Source of the DNA: Hippopus hippopus | Taxonomy: Eukaryota; Mollusca; Bivalvia; Cardiida; Cardiidae | Assembly: GCA_946811185.2 (NCBI GenBank) | Contig: OX328101.1 | Span: 24,846,122 to 24,910,121 of the forward strand | Direction: 5' to 3' | DNA: 64,000 bases | Shown: piece after piece, positions 48,827 through 58,711 of the stretch | Layout of the letters: every line of letters starts with the position of its first letter | How positions within the stretch are numbered: position 1 is the stretch's first letter | The notes under the pieces: model-generated | What the model was told of the DNA's origin: nothing | Databases searched by the model: none | What the model saw: the letters and a program-made list of their open reading frames with translations, nothing else | Position numbers and translations under genes: made by a program

Positions 48827-49090
48827 ATGGCTTGCAACTCGCGAAAGGGGCATTCGGACATTTGCGTAAAGTGACGTCTCGGATTAGCCTGCACAGTCCG
48901 CGCAGGCTAATCCGAGACGGTATTTTACGACTACATTAGATTTTGTGATACAGTAGACTTGCGCAAAACAGAAAATTACTGAAAAACGGAAAGTGTCGTT
49001 TCGGATTAGCCTGCGCGGACTGCGCAGGCTGATCCGAGACGACATTTTACGCAAATGTCCGAATGCCCCTTTTCGCGTGTTGCAGACCAT
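48827..49090 (-). mobile_element. Foldback inverted-repeat element, copy 2 (264 bp)
   Basis: Same ends and same length as the element at 44558-44821, but the AT-rich middle ('agacttgcgcaaaacagaaa') is in the opposite orientation. Confidence 0.85.
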
Positions 49091-49186
49091 ATCCTACCAC
49101 CCATCCGCACATGCCACCATCTCAAAACAAACAAAAAAATCGAACTCTTTTCGGTTATCTGAGACCATTAGAAAAAGGTTTAATTC

Positions 49187-49627
49187 TTAACCAGACGACA
49201 AAATCTCAGATATCCCCAAATTAAAAGCAGGCGACAATCACAATTTACTTAAATGATAGGAATTGTCTTTGAAAAGAGAGACACATTGCTCTAGGAGAAA
49301 GAGAAAAATCCGGCTACTAGAGTTTTTTTCCTTTTCCCACAATGTATCCCAAAGACTTTTTTCTCATGATCGTTTAACTCCGTCAGCGCCAAATAAATAA
49401 ACTCGATCTCTTTCGACGGCTCTAAATGCAATCTATTAAATACATACTATTGAAACTTACAAAGATTTTGATTGTATATGCTTGACTACACAAGCGGACG
49501 GTATAGATCAAAGATCAGAGTGCACGTTCTGTACAGTCTGATCTTGATCTATGCCGTCCACATAAGTCACTGTTTTCGCCTGTGCCGCCGAAAGGGTTAA
49601 ACACTGGATCGTTTGGTAAAGGGTTAA
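49187..49627 (+). mobile_element. TTAA-type MITE, type I, split by a nested type II copy
   Basis: Left part 49187-49377 starts 'ttaaccagacgacaaaat' and carries the central hairpin. The right part 49597-49627 reads 'acactggatcgtttggtaaa' then 'gggttaa'. Removing 49374-49596 restores a sequence colinear with the intact copy at 56253-56469. Confidence 0.8.
49374..49600 (+). mobile_element. TTAA-bounded MITE, type II, nested
   Basis: TTAA on each side, ends 'ctccgtcagcgcc' and 'tgccgccgaaaggg', internal hairpin 'gatcagagtgcac' / 'gtacagtctgatc'. Close relative of 41905-42115. Confidence 0.85.
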
Positions 49628-49645
49628 AGAAATGACCTCACTTAC

Positions 49646-49685
49646 CTTTCGTTATAGTGTCCCGACCTTTAAGCTGAAGTCCTTG
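49646..49685 (-). CDS. Possible internal exon, minus strand (40 nt)
   Basis: Read on the minus strand, a T-rich stretch ending 'gttagattttcag' looks like a splice acceptor. It is followed by 40 nt and then a strong donor, 'aaag' followed by 'gtaagtgagg'. Only one frame is open, giving QGLQLKGRDTITK plus one base; the other two frames meet stops. I do not recognise a protein family from so short a piece, and 40 nt with good splice sites can arise by chance. It lies just beyond the end of a MITE and outside all repeats that I could mark. Confidence 0.25.
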
Positions 49686-49839
49686 CTGAAAATCTAACAC
49701 AAACAATCAAAACTAACAGGAAAAAAATGATGAACTGTGAAACAAGCATGCACAATATTAATTACGCCAGAAATCAAGTGATTGAAACGTAAACTTACTT
49801 TTTATATATGATAACTAGAACTGTCGCAGGTGGACAAAA

Positions 49840-50780
49840 TACCCCCACCTAGTTCCGTGTCACTGAATGACTGCCCCTTTTCGTACTCAAAATGTAAAGT
49901 AACAAAGGGCAAGAACTCAAAAAACTAAAGACAGAGTTATGGATCTTGTATACCGCACTTGTGCTCAATGTGACCTATCTGTATTTGCAGTTTCGAGTCA
50001 ATAGCTTGTATACTTTGGAAAACATGCTCCGGGGAAAAAAAACATTGGCAATAACTGAAAGATACTGAAGACAGGATTACGGATCTTGTGCACTTCCATT
50101 TTCCTCAATATTATCTATCTGTATTTGAAGTATAAAGTCAATAGCTGTAATACTTTGGGAGTTATGTTTCTGTCAAAAACCCCAAAATGTAAAACAACAA
50201 AGAGAAATAATGACAGAGTTACAGATCTTGTGGAGGGCAGTGTGATCTATCTGTACCTGAAGTTTTAAGTCCATAGCTTTTGCAGTTATGCTCCGGACAT
50301 TGTTTAAATAGCAAAGAAATAATGAAGACAGAGTTATGGGTCTTGTGCACTGCACTTTGCCTCAATGTGATCTATCTGCATGCAGATTGACGTCGACAGC
50401 TTATTACTTTAGAAGTTAGGCTCCGGATAAAAATCAAATATGTAAAAAACAAAAAGTTATGGATCTTTTGCACTGCATGTGTCCTTAATGTGATCTATCT
50501 ATGAAGTTTGAAGCCGATGGCTTTTATAAGTTATGTTCCGGACAAAAATCCAAATTGTAAAATAGCAAAGGGCAATAACTCCAAAAATATTGATGACAGT
50601 TATAGATCTTTGGCACTTCACGTGTCCTCAATGTGATCTGCATATGCAGATTGAAGCCGACAGGTTTTATACTTTGGAAGTTGTGTTCCGGACAACGCAC
50701 GTACAGAAAAGGAGAGAAAGACGGACGGACAAGGTTACTGAAGTATTCCCCAACTAACTTTCGTTTGTGGGGGTTTAATA
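49840..50780 (+). repeat. Degenerate tandem repeat of about 115-145 bp, six copies
   Basis: The word 'agttatggatcttgt' recurs at about 49930, 50073, 50217, 50332, 50455 and 50598. Each copy also has 'caatgtgatctatctg' and 'agttatgctccgga' variants. The block is framed by 'acccccacc' near 49848 and 'gtgggggttt' near 50766. The inverted ends suggest that the whole block is one element, but this is inference. Confidence 0.65.
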
Positions 50781-51785
50781 AACGTCACGTGTGTATAAAG
50801 AATTGATGCCATGATAATTCTGTATAACTTATACCACAAGTTGTTAAGGTCTAATTTTTTTCCTCCAGATTTATGTGATGAATTCAAAATGGTCATAAAT
50901 TTACGCTACGAAATTAAAGCACTTGATTTCTGACGACAAACTACGAGAGAATGGACAGAATAAGGTTTTATACTAATTTAACCATATTATATATGTGTCT
51001 ATCAACAATATTATGTTTTTGCTAATTGACCTTTTTTCTCCCTTATATTATCAAAGGATTGTACAAGTCATTGCAGGAAAGTAGACTTTGCTCATTGCAT
51101 GAACACTAATTTTCCTGTATTCTTAATAGTAGCATGGCCCGTTTTACTTTAGCTAGTTATGAACAAATGTTTTGTAATTTTTGCAGAATTCTACAGAATA
51201 TGCTTTAGTGCGTTTTATTAAAAAGTTCGTAATTGATCCCAGCGTAAGTTCCTGCGTAACTTGACGAGCACAAAAAAATTAAACTTTTGTGTAAATGTTG
51301 CCCATATCAGAGGATTAGAACTATTAAGCGAGAATCATTTGAAATTAAAACACATATTGGCGATTCGGTTGAATAAGATCGTCCCGGATGACAACAAACT
51401 CCAAAAAAGTCGATTTATGCAGCTTTTGAACACTACTGTTCTATGAAGGTCACGGCACACTTTTGCACGTGTTTTATGTTTTGTCACCACTGGGCAAGTG
51501 CCCAACAATGCCATGCAAAATTGAAAAATTATAATAGAAACTCTCAAAAAAGATTTCAACAATAAAATAAGCACTGAGCCTCGGACGATTCCTTGATGTT
51601 GGTGATCAACAGTTACATATTATTCTGTAAAATAACAAGAATATTTTTAAAGGCACGAACTATACCCTATTGCTTTACACAACAAATTGTACATAACTGC
51701 GTAAGCCTTGGATTAAAGAAAAACTAGCGATGCAGATGGCCATATTTACAGAAGTTATGTCGCTATAAGTATACAGAACATACTA
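50781..51785. other. AT-rich DNA without a recognised feature
   Basis: Only short open frames. No SINE tail, inverted-repeat element or convincing exon was seen. Confidence 0.5.
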
Positions 51786-51789
51786 AGAT

Positions 51790-52020
51790 TAATTGAGTTA
51801 TTAATTGATTGAACGGCGTTTTACTCCGCATCAACATTTTTTAGTTATATCATACCCAAGTGTGTCCTGGGTTTCAGTACTCGGCTAGGGCTCTGATAAG
51901 TCTTGCCAAATGACATTACCTCTAAACTAAGACTAAAGGGAGTGCTTCGGGTGCGGATCGAAATCAGAACTTCCAGGCTTCGAGCTCTATTCTCTACCAC
52001 AAGCCACGAGGGCACGCAAA
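51790..52020 (-). mobile_element. tRNA-derived SINE, minus strand
   Basis: Read on the minus strand: head 'tcgtggcttgtggtagagaa', worn B-box 'gatttcgatccgcacccg', a body ending 'catttggcaagacttatcag', then tail 'gggtatgatataactaaaa' and 'gcggagtaaaacgccgttc' with AATT-rich end. Confidence 0.75.
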
Positions 52021-52129
52021 GATATTTGGAGAAGAACTCCATAAATTAACGCTTACATTTCTTCAGTACATGTATAGTATATGATTGTATTGTCTTTTGT
52101 AAACCGTGTTCTATACTGACGAATGAAAT

Positions 52130-52393
52130 GAGCCATGGTCTGAGAAAAGGGGGCTTAATGCATCTGCAAAAAGTATCGACTCAGGTCAGCCTGCGCCGTC
52201 CGCGCAGGCTTACCTGAGCCGACACTTTTTGTTTTGGTGTTGGTCAATTTTCTTCATGCCCTAGGACAGCTCTACCTCATGCTTGAGTCGGTTGTAATAC
52301 AAAGTGGATTTTATGGATCCATAATGATGTGATGTCTTACTTGGTCTCATGTACCAGAGATGCCGTAAACCCCCTTTTGTCAGAGCATGGCTC
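52130..52393 (+). mobile_element. GAGCC-ended MITE (264 bp)
   Basis: Ends 'gagccatggtctgag' and 'tcagagcatggctc'. Internal palindrome 'caggtcagcctgcg' / 'cgcaggcttacctg'. It contains the family words 'ttatggatccataatgatg' and 'tcatgcttgagtcggttgt'. Confidence 0.85.
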
Positions 52394-53149
52394 CAGTATA
52401 TATATTTCAACTATCTAACGGTGTTAATGCACTGTCATGATCACTTAAAGCCTTCCATTGGTAATTGAGAACGTGCAGTCTGATTGGAGAGGCCATCAGA
52501 CCTCTCCAACAGTGGTGAGTTTAAAAGGCAGACTGCAACAGAATTTGCTGTCTAAATCTATTTTTCTTGCGAAATTATTCTGACACACAGTCTGTTTCGT
52601 CATGGTTTTGTAAATAAAGCGAAATCAAAAAACCGAAACAGGAAATAGACGCGGTTTATTTTTATAGACTATGACGAATTTCAGAAAAGATTTGTTATAT
52701 TAATTTGCCATGGCTGCAAATGACCTCTCAAACAAATTGTAATTTTTCATTAAGCAAATAGATCTAAGCAGAAGAAAAAATAAGAAGAATTTCGTTAAAA
52801 AAGAGAAAGAAGACCGCTGGACAAGATCATGTGACTTGAAAACGCGGCAAGAAGGTCAAATGACCGTCATGTAAAGCATATGCGGTTTCTACGCGACGGC
52901 TTTTTTACTTGTTTGTTTACGTGTACCAATATATATTGAAATTAAAAGCCAATTAACTATTTGAAAACAATGATGCTGACCTCTCCTGGCTTCTTTTGTA
53001 AAGAAGCCAACTTGTCTTTAATATGGCTAGATTTCCTTGTCGGAAAGAAAAGTAAACTCGCAAAAGTCGGGGTTTTGATACTTTAATACATAATTTAGTA
53101 TATCGCGCAGTATAAAGTTAGACTCAGCAATCATCGGTGTTTTTCTTTG
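52394..53149. other. AT-rich DNA with one nested hairpin
   Basis: No gene recognised. At 52475-52536 there is a two-step inverted repeat: outer arms 'gcagtctg' / 'cagactgc' and inner arms 'ggagagg' / 'cctctcc'. Confidence 0.45.
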
Positions 53150-53275
53150 CAAGCATTGCACCAGTACTCGCGCCGAATGTGTGGGCTGCAAGGTTGACAT
53201 CCGCCTCCGGGTATCGAGCTCGGGACCTCATGATTACGAGGCCGACGCTCTACCTCACTACCACGGACTGACCTA
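53150..53275 (-). mobile_element. tRNA-like SINE head, minus strand
   Basis: Read on the minus strand: 'tccgtggtagtgaggtagag' (A-box-like), then 'gaggtcccgagctcgatacc' (B-box-like). No complete tRNA fold is apparent. Confidence 0.6.
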
Positions 53276-53316
53276 ATAGGAAGGCTTTATACTTTTAAAA
53301 AAAGGGTTTTGGGGTT

Positions 53317-53485
53317 TTAACCCTTTCCAAAACGATAAATTTTAGACTTTTTCAAATTGAATGCATCTGCAGACGACGACGTTCTTTGACTAGCTACAAA
53401 CATGATCGAAAAAGAAGAAAATGATGCTTACCAGCATCTTCTACTTTCCCAAGTTTGTGGACCCCAAAACTTGGGATGGTGTGTT
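53317..53485 (+). mobile_element. TTAA-type MITE, type I, right end lost
   Basis: Left end 'ttaaccctttccaaaacga', then 'atgcatctgcagacgacga' and the central hairpin 'gatgcttaccagcatc'. Confidence 0.7.
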
Positions 53486-53985
53486 AAAGAGATAAAGACT
53501 CAGTGTCTTTTTAAAAGTGGTCGATGGACCAAAACAAAATGCAAAGTTGTTTTTTGTTTGTTTTCATACTGATCTTGAACGGTAATATGTCCTGTATTTT
53601 TTCTCTGTGTTGTATTTTTGTATGTTTTTCAGGTTTGTTTCCAAAATTTCTAATTTTGCGAAATCATTTGCAAACAGTTTTTACTATCTTGAAATAAAAT
53701 CCATAAATATATTTTCACTATATGGTAGCTTTTTTAACTGATGTACTTACATGTCATTAATAAAAGAGCGAACAATCCGCGGAAGAAAACTGAGTTAAGA
53801 AGGACGAGACAAACGACGGAAAAAGGGCCTTCTTTATAGTAACTTTATATATGCATCGATATCACCAAATTTACGATATTTTTATTCTACCATCAAGTCA
53901 TGTTAAGCGCTATGTATCCAGCTTTAGATACGTTATAAAAATTCCCTGCATAGCGACACCAGCAAGAAATCACTGTGTCTAGTTT
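53486..53985. other. AT-rich DNA without a recognised feature
   Basis: T-rich stretches near 53560-53620 and 53720. No open frame of note. Confidence 0.45.
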
Positions 53986-53991
53986 ATATAT

Positions 53992-54242
53992 GAGCCGCGC
54001 TCTGGCAAAGGGGGGCTTAATGCATCCATTATACCAAGCAAGTCATTCCATCGTTATGGGTCCATAAAATCTAGTTTGTCTAACAACCTGCTGAATCCTG
54101 AGGTAGACTGATCCTTCGACATGCAAAAAATTAATAAAAAAACAAAGTCTCGACCCATGTAAGCCGGCGCTCAGTGCGCAGGCTGACATGAATCTAAACT
54201 TTTTGCAGATGCATTAAGCCCTCTTTTCATAGAACATGGCTC
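53992..54242 (-). mobile_element. GAGCC-ended MITE, reversed
   Basis: Ends 'gagccgcgctctgg' and 'agaacatggctc'. The order of internal words is reversed relative to 48549-48809 and 52130-52393: the 'catccattatacc' side comes first and the internal palindrome near 54150-54190 comes last. It is preceded by 'tata' and followed by 'atata'. Confidence 0.8.
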
Positions 54243-54654
54243 ATATACACATAACTTCAAAGTATTGACACTGTACGATGTACTTACGCAAGCTTTGTAA
54301 AATGCGCTTAAGAATTGGGTAACTCTTTCGTAAGTCTTCAGATACGAAAATTTTTGTGAACATTTGAGTAAAACGGGCCCCATGCATGCATGTATACACA
54401 GTACACAGAAAGTTATGGACTGAAGTTATTTATCCTCAGAACCTTCTGAAGATTACTGATTTTCATTAACACTCGTGAGAAAAAAGGTAAATACAGTGGG
54501 GGGGAACGTGCAGAAATCAGATTAGACCCAACCTACATACTGGATTATCTTGGTAAAGTAGCAGCGCATGACCTGATAAAAAAAAGTCCCTATTTGTAAC
54601 GCTTTCATTATGCATGAAATGGTACATATACTTGAAAAGCTATCTTGACCAGTG
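54243..54654. other. Intergenic DNA with part of another inverted-repeat element
   Basis: 54283-54383 ('cttacgcaagctttg' to 'tgagtaaaacgggcccc') looks like one half of a MITE ending in GGGCCCG. No partner end was found. The rest is featureless. Confidence 0.4.
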
Positions 54655-54780
54655 CACGGTGAATCAAACATCAGACTGCACTCTTGTTTTCAGGCTGATC
54701 TTGATCGTTTAACACTGTAGCACTTTGGTTCAATCTTATCTTAATCTGCACTGTCCGCAGAATTATCTAGGATTTTATCC
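54655..54780 (+). mobile_element. Type III hairpin MITE fragment
   Basis: 'acatcagactgcac' and 'caggctgatcttgatc' flank a loop, followed by 'ctgcactgtccgcag'. The left and right ends are lost. Confidence 0.5.
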
Positions 54781-55104
54781 TGTACCCTAAATGGTCAATT
54801 TTGCAATGTTGGATAAACTCAGTCTTGTTTAATTTTACCCTTACTCTTAAAACTCTAATAGAGGTAAACACAAATTATATTGCTTTTGTAGACAGAAAGT
54901 ACAGTCTGATCATAAATATATACTGTCCACTACTTTCAAAAATGCTGCAGCCAAAACAGCGTTGGAATAGCAATCAATTTCGATGTTTTCCTAAACCGAA
55001 AAAGTTTGTCATTTTTCAGAGCCTAAAGGGTGGAAACATAAGTTTGATACATGTGCAGTTTGCAATTTTTGTAAAACATTGTGATGAGTGAAACTTGTAC
55101 CTAA

Positions 55105-55290
55105 TTCTTAACCATTAAACAATTCAATAAATGAAATGAAAATTTTCAGCCGATATTGCAAGTTCAAAGTTCCTTTCACCGAAAATGTCTCACGGTATCG
55201 GAGGAAATAGATCCAAGATCAGACTGAACTTTCTGTGCAGTCTGATCTTAATATATTCTGTCCGCAAGAGCGCCTAAGGTCGCGCTTCCC
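55105..55290 (+). mobile_element. Type III hairpin MITE, right end decayed
   Basis: 'gaaaattttcagccgatat', then 'gatccaagatcagactg' / 'cagtctgatctta', then 'ctgtccgcaagagcgcc'. Same order as the intact copy at 57784-58014. Confidence 0.65.
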
Positions 55291-55418
55291 AGTTTTGTTC
55301 TTCGTACCCTGCATTTTATCCTTTTGCCTCTTTTATTCATGCATGACATTTTAAGCTGATCTGATTTTCCATACCATTTTATGTCATCAGCTGCAAGTTT
55401 GTTTCGGGGGTTAATGAC

Positions 55419-55640
55419 TTTACTCTTTCCTAAACGACTTTTAGACTTGTTCATCTTGAAAACATTAGCAGATGACAAATTAAACGTGTCTCTAATTATG
55501 ACATAATTCTTAGAAAGGGTAGAAAAATCATGGGAAAAGGAGAAAATGCTGATTGCCAGCAGTTTTTCCTGTACCCACGATGTTTTCAACAGCCTTCTTC
55601 TTCACGGTCGTTAAAACATGTGATTAGTTGGTAAGGGTTT
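55419..55640 (+). mobile_element. TTAA-type MITE, type I
   Basis: 'ttactctttcctaaacgac' at the left, hairpin near 55530-55585 ('gggaaaaggagaaaatgctg'), and 'gattagttggtaagggttta' at the right. Confidence 0.75.
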
Positions 55641-55650
55641 AAGAGCATAT

Positions 55651-55900
55651 GAGCCCCGCTCTGGCAAAAGGGGACATAAGGCACCTCCGTGATGCATGAT
55701 ACCAATCAATCCATCACGTATGGATCCATTATTGCTGCTTTTTTAACAACCAACTTCATTGTGAGATAGACTGGTCCTTGGGCATAAAAAAATAGACCAA
55801 TAGCGAAAAGTTTCGGCCCAGGTCAGCCTGCGTGGACTGCGCTGACCTGGGTCTATAGTTTCGCAGATGCATTAAGCCCCCTTTTCACAGAGCACGGCTC
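55651..55900 (-). mobile_element. GAGCC-ended MITE, reversed
   Basis: Ends 'gagccccgctctgg' and 'cagagcacggctc'. The internal palindrome 'caggtcagcctgcgtggact' lies toward the right end. It starts 12 bp after the preceding type I element. Confidence 0.8.
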
Positions 55901-55911
55901 ATTTACAGATT

Positions 55912-56033
55912 TCAAGATGAATATGACTAAATGATTTGTCTTTGAAAGCAGCATTGCCTCCTTTTCCCTCCATGTTTTAAAAATGCGTTTTCATCATGTT
56001 GGTTAAAACATGGGTTTGTTTGGTACAGGGTTA
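55912..56033 (+). mobile_element. TTAA-type MITE, type I, left half lost
   Basis: Only the right half remains: 'ttgcctccttttccctccat', then 'gtttgtttggtacagggttaa'-type end, shared with the next element. Confidence 0.65.
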
Positions 56034-56256
56034 ATACTGTACCAAAGGGCAAAATTTTAGACATCCTAGAAGAATGCATTTGCAGGAAACGAATCAAATG
56101 GTAGGTTTCGTCTTTGAAAGGCCGGGGCTGGAAACATCGGGAGAAAAGGGAAAAAATCCTTGTTAAGTGCGTTTCCTCCTTTTTCAACAACGTTTTCAAA
56201 CAAAAGTCTTCTCCTTCAAGGTCGTTAATATACGGGATTGTTTGGTAGAAGGTTAA
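56030..56256 (+). mobile_element. TTAA-type MITE, type I
   Basis: Starts TTAA, then 'tactgtaccaaagggcaaa' (an end with a few extra bases), worn hairpin at 56140-56195, and right end 'ttgtttggtagaaggttaa'. It shares TTAA with both neighbours. Confidence 0.7.
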
Positions 56257-56469
56257 CCAAACGACGAAAATATAGACTTGTCCAAATTCAAAGCAATCGT
56301 AGACTACAATTTAAATATGGCTCAAATGACGGGATATGTCTTCGGTTGAGTAGAAACATCGTGGGAAAAGGAGAAAATGCTGATTACCAGCATTTTCTCC
56401 TTTTTCCGCAGTGTATTCAACTTATTCCTCAGGGTCGTTAAGACGCGGAATTGTTTGGTAAAGGGTTAA
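56253..56469 (+). mobile_element. TTAA-type MITE, type I, intact (217 bp)
   Basis: Reference copy: 'ttaaccaaacgacgaaaat' at the left, 'ttgtttggtaaagggttaa' at the right, and a near-perfect central hairpin at 56353-56411 built from 'ggagaaaatgctgattacca' and its complement. There is no coding capacity. TTAA ends suggest movement by a piggyBac-like transposase encoded elsewhere. Confidence 0.85.
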
Positions 56470-56912
56470 TAATCGTCAGGCGCATAAAGAAATCAAAACA
56501 ACAGGTGCAAGGGATTGGCTCAACAAATCATGCCGTCGGAAGTGTCACCAAACGGAATTTGACCTTGTCGATTTCGTTCTCAAACGCCCTCTGACATATT
56601 TGTGTAGGGGAAAAAAACCTTGAAAAACATTGAGGCAACTTTTCTTATTCTTCAACAAGAGTACTTTTCTTTACACAAAGTTTTCCCGCCTGTGCGAGTA
56701 CACTTGACCTCTGAAATAGCTCCCATCACCCGAAGTATGCCGAATGTGTTTCAAATGGTATTCGCGGGTAATCACGTTGTCTGCGCATGTCGTATTCTTC
56801 GAAGATTCGACGTGTATTTGTAGAATGCCAGAATATCGACCGCTAAATAAATGAAAATGACTAAAATTCACAGCGAAATTTGTAATTTCAAGGCCGATTT
56901 TACCATAATAGG
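56470..56912. other. Intergenic DNA with one member of a 29-bp inverted pair
   Basis: No gene recognised. 56719-56747 is an almost exact inverted match of 61701-61729. Confidence 0.5.
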
Positions 56913-57101
56913 TTAAGCCTTATCCTGCTGAATAAATTAGATCTAAATGAAAATTTTCAAGCCGATAGTAAAAAACCAAATGATGATATTTCAAACGCTT
57001 TTTTTGAAGAAAAATATTTCGTTATCGGACAAAGTTGATCCAAGATCAGACTGCATGTCTGTGCAGTCTGATCTTGGTCTACACTGTCCGCAAAGGGTTA
57101 A
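56913..57101 (+). mobile_element. TTAA-bounded MITE, type III (189 bp)
   Basis: Starts 'ttaagccttatcctgctg' and ends 'tgtccgcaaagggttaa'. Internal hairpin 'gatccaagatcagactgca' / 'tgcagtctgatcttggtc'. Confidence 0.8.
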
Positions 57102-57103
57102 GA

Positions 57104-57195
57104 TATCGGACAGTGCAGGTCCAAAATCTGACTGCTTGTTCGGTTTAGTCTGATCTTTATCTACTCGGTCAACAAAAACCATCGGATGCTGCCCT
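57104..57195 (+). mobile_element. Type III hairpin MITE fragment
   Basis: 'atcggacagtgcaggtcc', worn hairpin 'ctgactgcttg' / 'tagtctgatc'. Directly follows the intact copy. Confidence 0.55.
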
Positions 57196-57235
57196 TGGCA
57201 TGCTATGTATTAACAAATATGCACAACTCAATACC

Positions 57236-57310
57236 CCTTTTGGACAGTGTACACAAGATCAGACTGCAAAAAAGTGCAGTCTGATCTTCGATTTGCAATG
57301 AGCAGTTACC
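57236..57310 (+). mobile_element. Type III hairpin MITE fragment
   Basis: 'aagatcagactgca' / 'tgcagtctgatctt' form a clean 14-bp stem around a short A-rich loop. Confidence 0.6.
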
Positions 57311-57381
57311 TGAGATTTTCCGGCGAAATAGAACTTTGAAATTGCTGTAATTGCGGTTTTAACATTGGCTGTAAATTCCCA

Positions 57382-57606
57382 CTGGACCCTTTTCCAAACG
57401 ATCCCGAGTTTTCACGACCTTGGGACATTTGAAAACATTGTGGGAAAAGGAGAAAATGCTAATAACCAACATTTTCTACCTTTTCCAAAATGTTTTCCAC
57501 CCTTTCAAAAACAAGTACATCTACCAAATCATGAGCGACATTTTGAATTGTCCTCTGCATTCTTTTTTTAATAAGAGCTAAAATGTTGTTATTCGATAAG
57601 GGTTAT
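57382..57606 (-). mobile_element. TTAA-type MITE, type I, reversed
   Basis: 'gacccttttccaaacgatcc' at the left and 'gttattcgataagggtta' at the right. Central hairpin at 57436-57492. Confidence 0.7.
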
Positions 57607-57783
57607 TGAATAAATTAGTCAGCAAAGGAAAAAAAAACGATTTTATCATGTTCGAACTGATTTTGATGTCAGAAGCTGAGAATTAAGTTTGATTACACTT
57701 CCTCCGGCGAGAGAACAAAACAATAACAACACTATAGATATACCACAAAGACTGGAAAGACAGGTCCAAGTAAAAGGATTTTG

Positions 57784-58014
57784 TTAATCCTCATCCAACT
57801 GAATAAGTTAAACGATACATTTAAGTCGATTGTGAAAAAAAAACAATTATTGCTACATGTATTTCAAAGGTTTTTTTTTTTAGGGAGGGAGGGGGAATAC
57901 CTCCTTATCGGACAGTCTAGATCCAAGATCAGACTGCACGTTCTGTGCAGTCTGATCTTGATCTACACTGTCCGCAAAAGGTCAGTGAGTAGCGCTTAGC
58001 AACCTAAGGGTTAA
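57784..58014 (+). mobile_element. TTAA-bounded MITE, type III, intact (231 bp)
   Basis: Starts 'ttaatcctcatccaactgaa' and ends 'gcaacctaagggttaa'. Internal hairpin 'gatccaagatcagactgcac' and its complement around 'gttct'. Family words 'aagtcgattgtgaaaaa' and 'ttatcggacagt'. Confidence 0.8.
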
Positions 58015-58122
58015 ACTACCTATGAATAGAACTAAATTTATTGTTTCAAATGTTTCAGTCAGTCTGGCTAATTGACTGTTTTTACAAGACTACACAATGA
58101 AAGTTTACGCTTGTGCCTTAGG

Positions 58123-58343
58123 TTAACCTTTTACCATACAATCCCGAGTTCTAACCACCCTGAAGAAGAAGGCTTTTGAAAACATCGTGTTAAAAGGAGA
58201 AAATGCTGCATACCAGCATTTTCTCTTTTTCCTACAATGTTTTCTACCCAATCAAATTCAAGCATCTGAACTATATTTAAATTTGCTGTCTGCAAATGCA
58301 ATTTGGACTAGTCTAATTTTCTTGTCGTTTGGGAAAAAGTTAA
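58123..58343 (-). mobile_element. TTAA-type MITE, type I, reversed, intact
   Basis: 'ttaaccttttaccataca' at the left and 'ttgtcgtttgggaaaaagtt' plus 'aa' at the right. Central hairpin at 58184-58234. Confidence 0.8.
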
Positions 58344-58499
58344 AAATCTCGAATTTTGGAATCCAGCATTTGCTCTACACCCTTCACTGTGGACGAGTCA
58401 ATTGTTTAAAGTACACTTGTGTCTCAGTGTTTGTAGTATATCTATTTATGCAGAATTCATTCCTCATTGGACATTAATGACCAAACCCCATTAACTTAG

Positions 58500-58711
58500 T
58501 TTACCCTGAACCTGCTAAATAAGTTAAACAAAACTTTCAAGCCAATAGTGTACACCTAAACGTTGCTATTTCAAATGCTTTTTTGGGTAAAGCATACCTA
58601 TTAACCGGACAGTATAGAAGTATGATCAGACTGCATGTTCTGTGCAGTCTGATTTTGATCTTAATTGTCCGCAAAAGGTCCTTGATTCGCGCTTAACAGC
58701 CTACGGGTTAA
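58500..58711 (+). mobile_element. TTAA-bounded MITE, type III
   Basis: 'ttaccctgaacctgctaaat' at the left and 'aacagcctacgggttaa' at the right. Hairpin 'gatcagactgcatgtt' / 'tgtgcagtctgat'. Confidence 0.75.
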
